Assembly (NCBI GenBank): GCA_018672315.1
Contig: CP076053.1
Location: forward strand, 2,777,827-2,841,826
DNA from: Nocardioidaceae bacterium
GTDB taxonomy: Bacteria > Actinomycetota > Actinomycetes > Propionibacteriales > Nocardioidaceae
Reading direction: 5' to 3'
Length of the DNA: 64,000 nt
Made by a program: the position numbers and the translations under genes
Notes under the pieces: model-generated
The model's input: only the letters and a program-made list of their open reading frames with translations
Database searches by the model: none
What the model was told of the DNA's origin: nothing
Shown here: piece after piece, positions 61,701 to 64,000 of the stretch
How the letters are laid out: every line of letters begins with the position of its first letter
Numbering within the stretch: the stretch's first letter is position 1

Positions 61701-64000
61701 CCGCGACAGCGCCCCGGTCGCGTCGTGGTCGCGTCGCCAGGTGCCCCCGGCCGGATCGGTGATCTCGGTCAGCCGGGAGAGGGCGTCGTGGGTGTAGCGC
61801 CACGTCGAGCCGTCCGGCAGCTCGACCGAGGCCAGCTGCCCGAGGTCGTCGTAGCGCTGCGTCGTCCCCTGACCGAGCGGGTCGATCACCCGGGCCACGT
61901 CACCGGCCTCGTCGTGCTCGACGGCGGTGCGAGCCCCCATGGGATCGACGACCGCGGCGAGTCGGCCACCGACGGTGTGCTCGTGGGCCCAGACCGCCCC
62001 GTCGGGATCGAGGCGCTCGGCCAGCAGCCCCGCCGGTCCGTAGCGGTAGGCCGTGCGGTCGCCCGCGGGGGAGACCGCCGCAGTGACACGGCCGAGGTCG
62101 TCGCGCTCGAGGCGTGCCGTACGCCCCTCGGCGTCGGTCGTCGCGACCAGGTCGCCGTGCCCGTCGTGGGTGAAGGCCACGCGCACGCCGGTCGGGTCGA
62201 CGACCTCGCGCAGGAGGCCGTCGCGCCAGGTGAAGGAGCTGATGCCGCCCTCGCCGTCGATGAGCCGAGCGGGGTGGCGCTCCGTGCGTCCTTCGGCGTC
62301 GTCGTACTCCAACCGCGTGGCGCCGAGCTCCTCGGCCCCGCGCCTGACGGTCACGGAGATGAGTCGGTCGTGCTCGTCCCAGCCCCAGTGCAGGTCGGCC
62401 CCCTCCGGGGTCTGCGCTCGCACCAGGCGGCCGCGGTCGTCGTACGCGCTGACGGTGACGGCACCGTCGCGCTCGGTGTGCATGACGGGGTTGCCGTGCC
62501 GGTCGTACGCCGTGGACTGCCGGTGGTCGTGGGCGTCGACGACGCCGACGAGGCGGCCCTTGGAGTCCGCGATCCAGGTGTTGGACCGGGTGCCGTCGGC
62601 GTCGGAGACGACCGTGACGCGGCCGTTGAGGTACGCGTACCGCGTCAGGCGTCCGTGGGGTGAGCGCTGCGTCGCGACCCGGCCGGCCTCGTCGTAGGTG
62701 TTCTCCACCTCCACGACGCCGTCGGGGTCGGTGACCGCACGCAGCAGCCCTGCGTCGTCCCAGACGTACGTCCGGACCGCGCCTCCGGGCAGGGTGACCT
62801 CGCGCAGCCGGCCTGCGTCGTCGTAGTCGTGGACGACGGTGCGGCCGTCGCTGCTGCGCGCGGCGACGATGCGGCTGCCGGTGCCCGGGATGTCGTCCCA
62901 CTCGAGGTCCAGGTGGCGTCCACGGGCGTGCGTGAGGCGTACGAGCCGTGCCTCGCGACTGTGCTCCTGCCAGGTGGCGGTCACTGCGGCCCCGGGCCCT
63001 CGGGAGATCTCGACGAGGCGGCCGGCGCTGTCGAAGCGCCACCGTCCGCCGGCGTTGTCGCTCATGAGGTGACCGGTGCCCTCGGCGTCGAGCCAGTGGT
63101 TGCCGTCGGTGGCGCGACCCCACCCCTCGCCGGCGGAGGGGAAGTGGATCTCGCGGCCCTCGGGCAGGCGTACGCGGGCGACCTCGTCCTCGAGGGTGAG
63201 GCCTGCCTCGGCCCAGGTCGACCAGCCCGGCCCGAAGGCGCCGACGACGGCATCGGGGAGGACGACGGAGTTGTACGTGCGCTGCCACGCCAGGTCGCCG
63301 CATCCGCCGGTGAAGCCCAGGTCGATCTCGTGGTGGACGAAGTTGCCGGTCGCGGTGTTGACGGGGTCGTCGGCGTAGCCGGAGGTGGGTGGTTCACCGA
63401 TGGCGACGGCCGGCGGGATGTCGAGGTCCTCACGGCTGGCGTCGACACCCGCCCGGTTCAGCGCCTCGGCCAGGGCCGAGTCCGGGAGCGTGGAGACGTC
63501 CCCGGAGCTGCCGGCGGCCCGGAAGGCGACGCCGATGGCCGCGGCCCACCGGGCGTCGGCATGGTTGGCCTCGCCGAACTTCGAGAAGGCGAGGACGACG
63601 CCGTCGGCGTGGAGCGTCCCCCACTCGGAGCCGTCGTTGAAGGCGTCCAGGTCCGAGGCGACCGCCGAGCGCCGGCGATCGAGCGTGTCCGCGTCGGCGT
63701 GCGCGCGCGTCGAGAAGTCCTGCAGATCCTCGGGACGGGCGGAGGTCGTGCCGCCGCCCCACCCGCCGCCGGCAGCGCCCGGGGTGGGCGCCTCGCGGGG
63801 TGCTGCCGGAGGTTGAGGGACGGACTCGGGCATCGGTGGGTCGGGCGGCCCTGGCGGAGGCTGCTCGTGGTCGGAGAACGCGAGACCGAACGTGGCGTTG
63901 TGTGCGAGGCCCTTGAGGTCGCCGGAGAGGGACTCCTTCTCGCGGTACCACGCACGAGCCTCCTCGCGCCGCTGCTGCTCGGCCTCGGCCTTTCCCCGCA
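58725..64000 (-). CDS. Rhs/YD-repeat polymorphic toxin-like protein, N-terminus outside the window
   Basis: This giant secreted-type protein has its frame open through base 64000, so over 1757 codons are visible and the start is missing. Order: a helical WXG100/DUF-like N-terminus (AHADADTLDRRRSAV), a DUF6531 module (DPVNTATGNFVHHEIDL), some forty YD repeats (Y/W-x-Y-D-x2-G-R-L/V units), then the RHS core (FLSPDPLPP, NPYAYAGNDPLHALDPLGLSP) and a C-terminal tip of about 290 aa. The tip holds a Gly-rich membrane-like stretch (VAVAAVAGGVALVATGVGGP) and no known toxin motif. Rhs cages carry a toxin tip that is released after secretion (here likely type VII or Sec). Confidence 0.88.
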   Translation of the reverse strand, partial: RGKAEAEQQRREEARAWYREKESLSGDLKGLAHNATFGLAFSDHEQPPPGPPDPPMPESVPQPPAAPREAPTPGAAGGGWGGGTTSARPEDLQDFSTRAHADADTLDRRRSAVASDLDAFNDGSEWGTLHADGVVLAFSKFGEANHADARWAAAIGVAFRAAGSSGDVSTLPDSALAEALNRAGVDASREDLDIPPAVAIGEPPTSGYADDPVNTATGNFVHHEIDLGFTGGCGDLAWQRTYNSVVLPDAVVGAFGPGWSTWAEAGLTLEDEVARVRLPEGREIHFPSAGEGWGRATDGNHWLDAEGTGHLMSDNAGGRWRFDSAGRLVEISRGPGAAVTATWQEHSREARLVRLTHARGRHLDLEWDDIPGTGSRIVAARSSDGRTVVHDYDDAGRLREVTLPGGAVRTYVWDDAGLLRAVTDPDGVVEVENTYDEAGRVATQRSPHGRLTRYAYLNGRVTVVSDADGTRSNTWIADSKGRLVGVVDAHDHRQSTAYDRHGNPVMHTERDGAVTVSAYDDRGRLVRAQTPEGADLHWGWDEHDRLISVTVRRGAEELGATRLEYDDAEGRTERHPARLIDGEGGISSFTWRDGLLREVVDPTGVRVAFTHDGHGDLVATTDAEGRTARLERDDLGRVTAAVSPAGDRTAYRYGPAGLLAERLDPDGAVWAHEHTVGGRLAAVVDPMGARTAVEHDEAGDVARVIDPLGQGTTQRYDDLGQLASVELPDGSTWRYTHDALSRLTEITDPAGGTWRRDHDATGALSRIIDPTAVSRHVETRRGSGADPSTVTVSDALLATTTRLDVLGRVVAEVRPDGSTELRRHDRCGRVVEVVDEVGGSTLLTRDAAGRVTSVTSPAGVVTRWAYDACGRLATRITTAQDDTDAVETFVHGDHGRLEKVVSPTGEVSTWSHDAMGRVVRRTQPGVGTTRFERDAVGRVTALSDPTCGRRQFGYDAAGRLSSATDANGGTTHFELDALGRVGAVIDPLGARTERSFDAVGRLVAETDPLGRTRTWAYDAAGRLVEHVDATGARTAWTHDASGREASRSAIGADGDATTVHVARDITGRRLRLTESGTRGTRDHELSFDPRGLLLSRSRDGAGVSWTYDADGRTTGVTRPDGTTTQRAYGSDGRVGRVEHPLLGAIELTRDAAGRVVSARETAGGGRRHEWRFEDGWLASVVTGATASDPGAMTWLERDSDGRVTAVRRTGDAVDSYDFDAAGQLVGVRQDGVRTRFRYDAAGRLVAETRDEAGPHEDPHRTMCHRTFDAAGQLVSTETDGEVTTHVYDAAGRRVADRRPDGSATEYAWSVDGLLARVVTVGADGARRTRELSVDALGELADIDGTPVWWDPTDPWHALLELGDAPVVAAGPLHGVDGRWQSPSWRPTATGDGSDPWQPDAVSGPGPASLTAAGELLLDGLEWLHARAYDPATRSFLSPDPLPPVLGAGWAGNPYAYAGNDPLHALDPLGLSPVSDAELQAYREANRAPIFKAADAVGEFAKDNWEYAVAVAAVAGGVALVATGVGGPAGMALISGGIDVGIQKATTGEVNWKQAAVSTIAGGVGAGVGTALARNAAMSVGRRVAINAAVDGTANMASYVAQNGRNSSVRGLLGSFAGGAVAGSASQYGGRAANYAEDIVGSRLNATATRALTETTVDFGAGFTGSTTEQLISDGSVNLNEASLKGGVAGVAGNTGRVMEQLDPAGPRVLSGRHQADAMGRPWTAFREDWGSQGSGVAVTAAGDRAIDGAEQGELLGL

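Noticed and set aside
59600-63000. Regular repeats inside the Rhs gene that could suggest a tandem DNA repeat or array
   Set aside because: These are degenerate YD protein repeats in one reading frame, not a DNA repeat array.

Overview
The DNA is very GC-rich, with GTG starts, leaderless promoters, ATGA/GTGA gene overlaps, an HspR-type regulator, class III PHA synthase, a WXG-like Rhs protein and the actinobacterial preference for GTA-CGY codon pairs. Together these point to an actinomycete chromosome, most likely Nocardioidaceae-like (Nocardioides/Aeromicrobium type). The family placement is inference. No rRNA, tRNA, CRISPR array or transposase was seen.

Region 1 (1-13962) is a conflict/repair island. 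A drmA-drmB pair (DISARM core; drmA runs off the left edge) faces a minus-strand block. That block holds a frameshifted PD-(D/E)XK nuclease, an SF2 helicase, an unrecognised 489-aa protein, an NYN-domain nuclease and a tandem pair of PafB/PafC-like WYL regulators. Divergent from the WYL genes is a 428-aa unknown followed by a GIY-YIG (LEM-3-like) nuclease.

Region 2 (14006-24712) holds an ECF sigma factor, a Cys-type phosphatase with a vWA protein, a coiled-coil protein with a PD-(D/E)XK-like protein, and an NAD/ADP-ribose module. The module comprises an NrtR-like Nudix regulator with a 20-bp operator, an ARPP-1 protein, and an ADP-ribosylglycohydrolase fused to a Cys-phosphatase. A lower-GC DUF91 nuclease gene is wedged into it.

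Region 3 (24029-36655) is more conflict and stress machinery: a DUF433/PIN-like toxin-antitoxin pair, PHP, HD and cREC phosphoesterase-type genes, hipBA, a complete type I Wadjet operon (jetABCD) and an AAA ATPase with two GATAA-N2-TTATC palindromes at its start.

Region 4 (36712-53620) is metabolic. It carries an alpha/beta hydrolase, an iron redox/CDGSH/methyltransferase operon, a PHA operon (small PhaE-like subunit, phaC, GNAT) divergent from acetoacetate decarboxylase, 3-hydroxyacyl-CoA dehydrogenase and CoA-transferase genes, an iron-box-controlled siderophore-interacting protein, DUF2470 and DUF2237 proteins, an rsbQ-rsbP energy-stress pair and an amidohydrolase. A two-gene lipoprotein cassette (F510_1955-type propeller plus DUF305) occurs twice, in direct orientation, on either side of the PHA block.

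Region 5 (53624-64000) has a TetR-controlled ABC exporter, a decayed enoyl-CoA hydratase gene, hsp20 divergent from hspR, small proteins, a membrane protein and a giant Rhs/YD-repeat polymorphic-toxin-like gene that runs off the right edge.

The most promising places for undescribed biology are the WYL/NYN/489-aa/helicase block (5256-11541), the NrtR-ARPP-1-ARG phosphatase module, and the unknown C-terminus of the Rhs protein with its downstream membrane gene.
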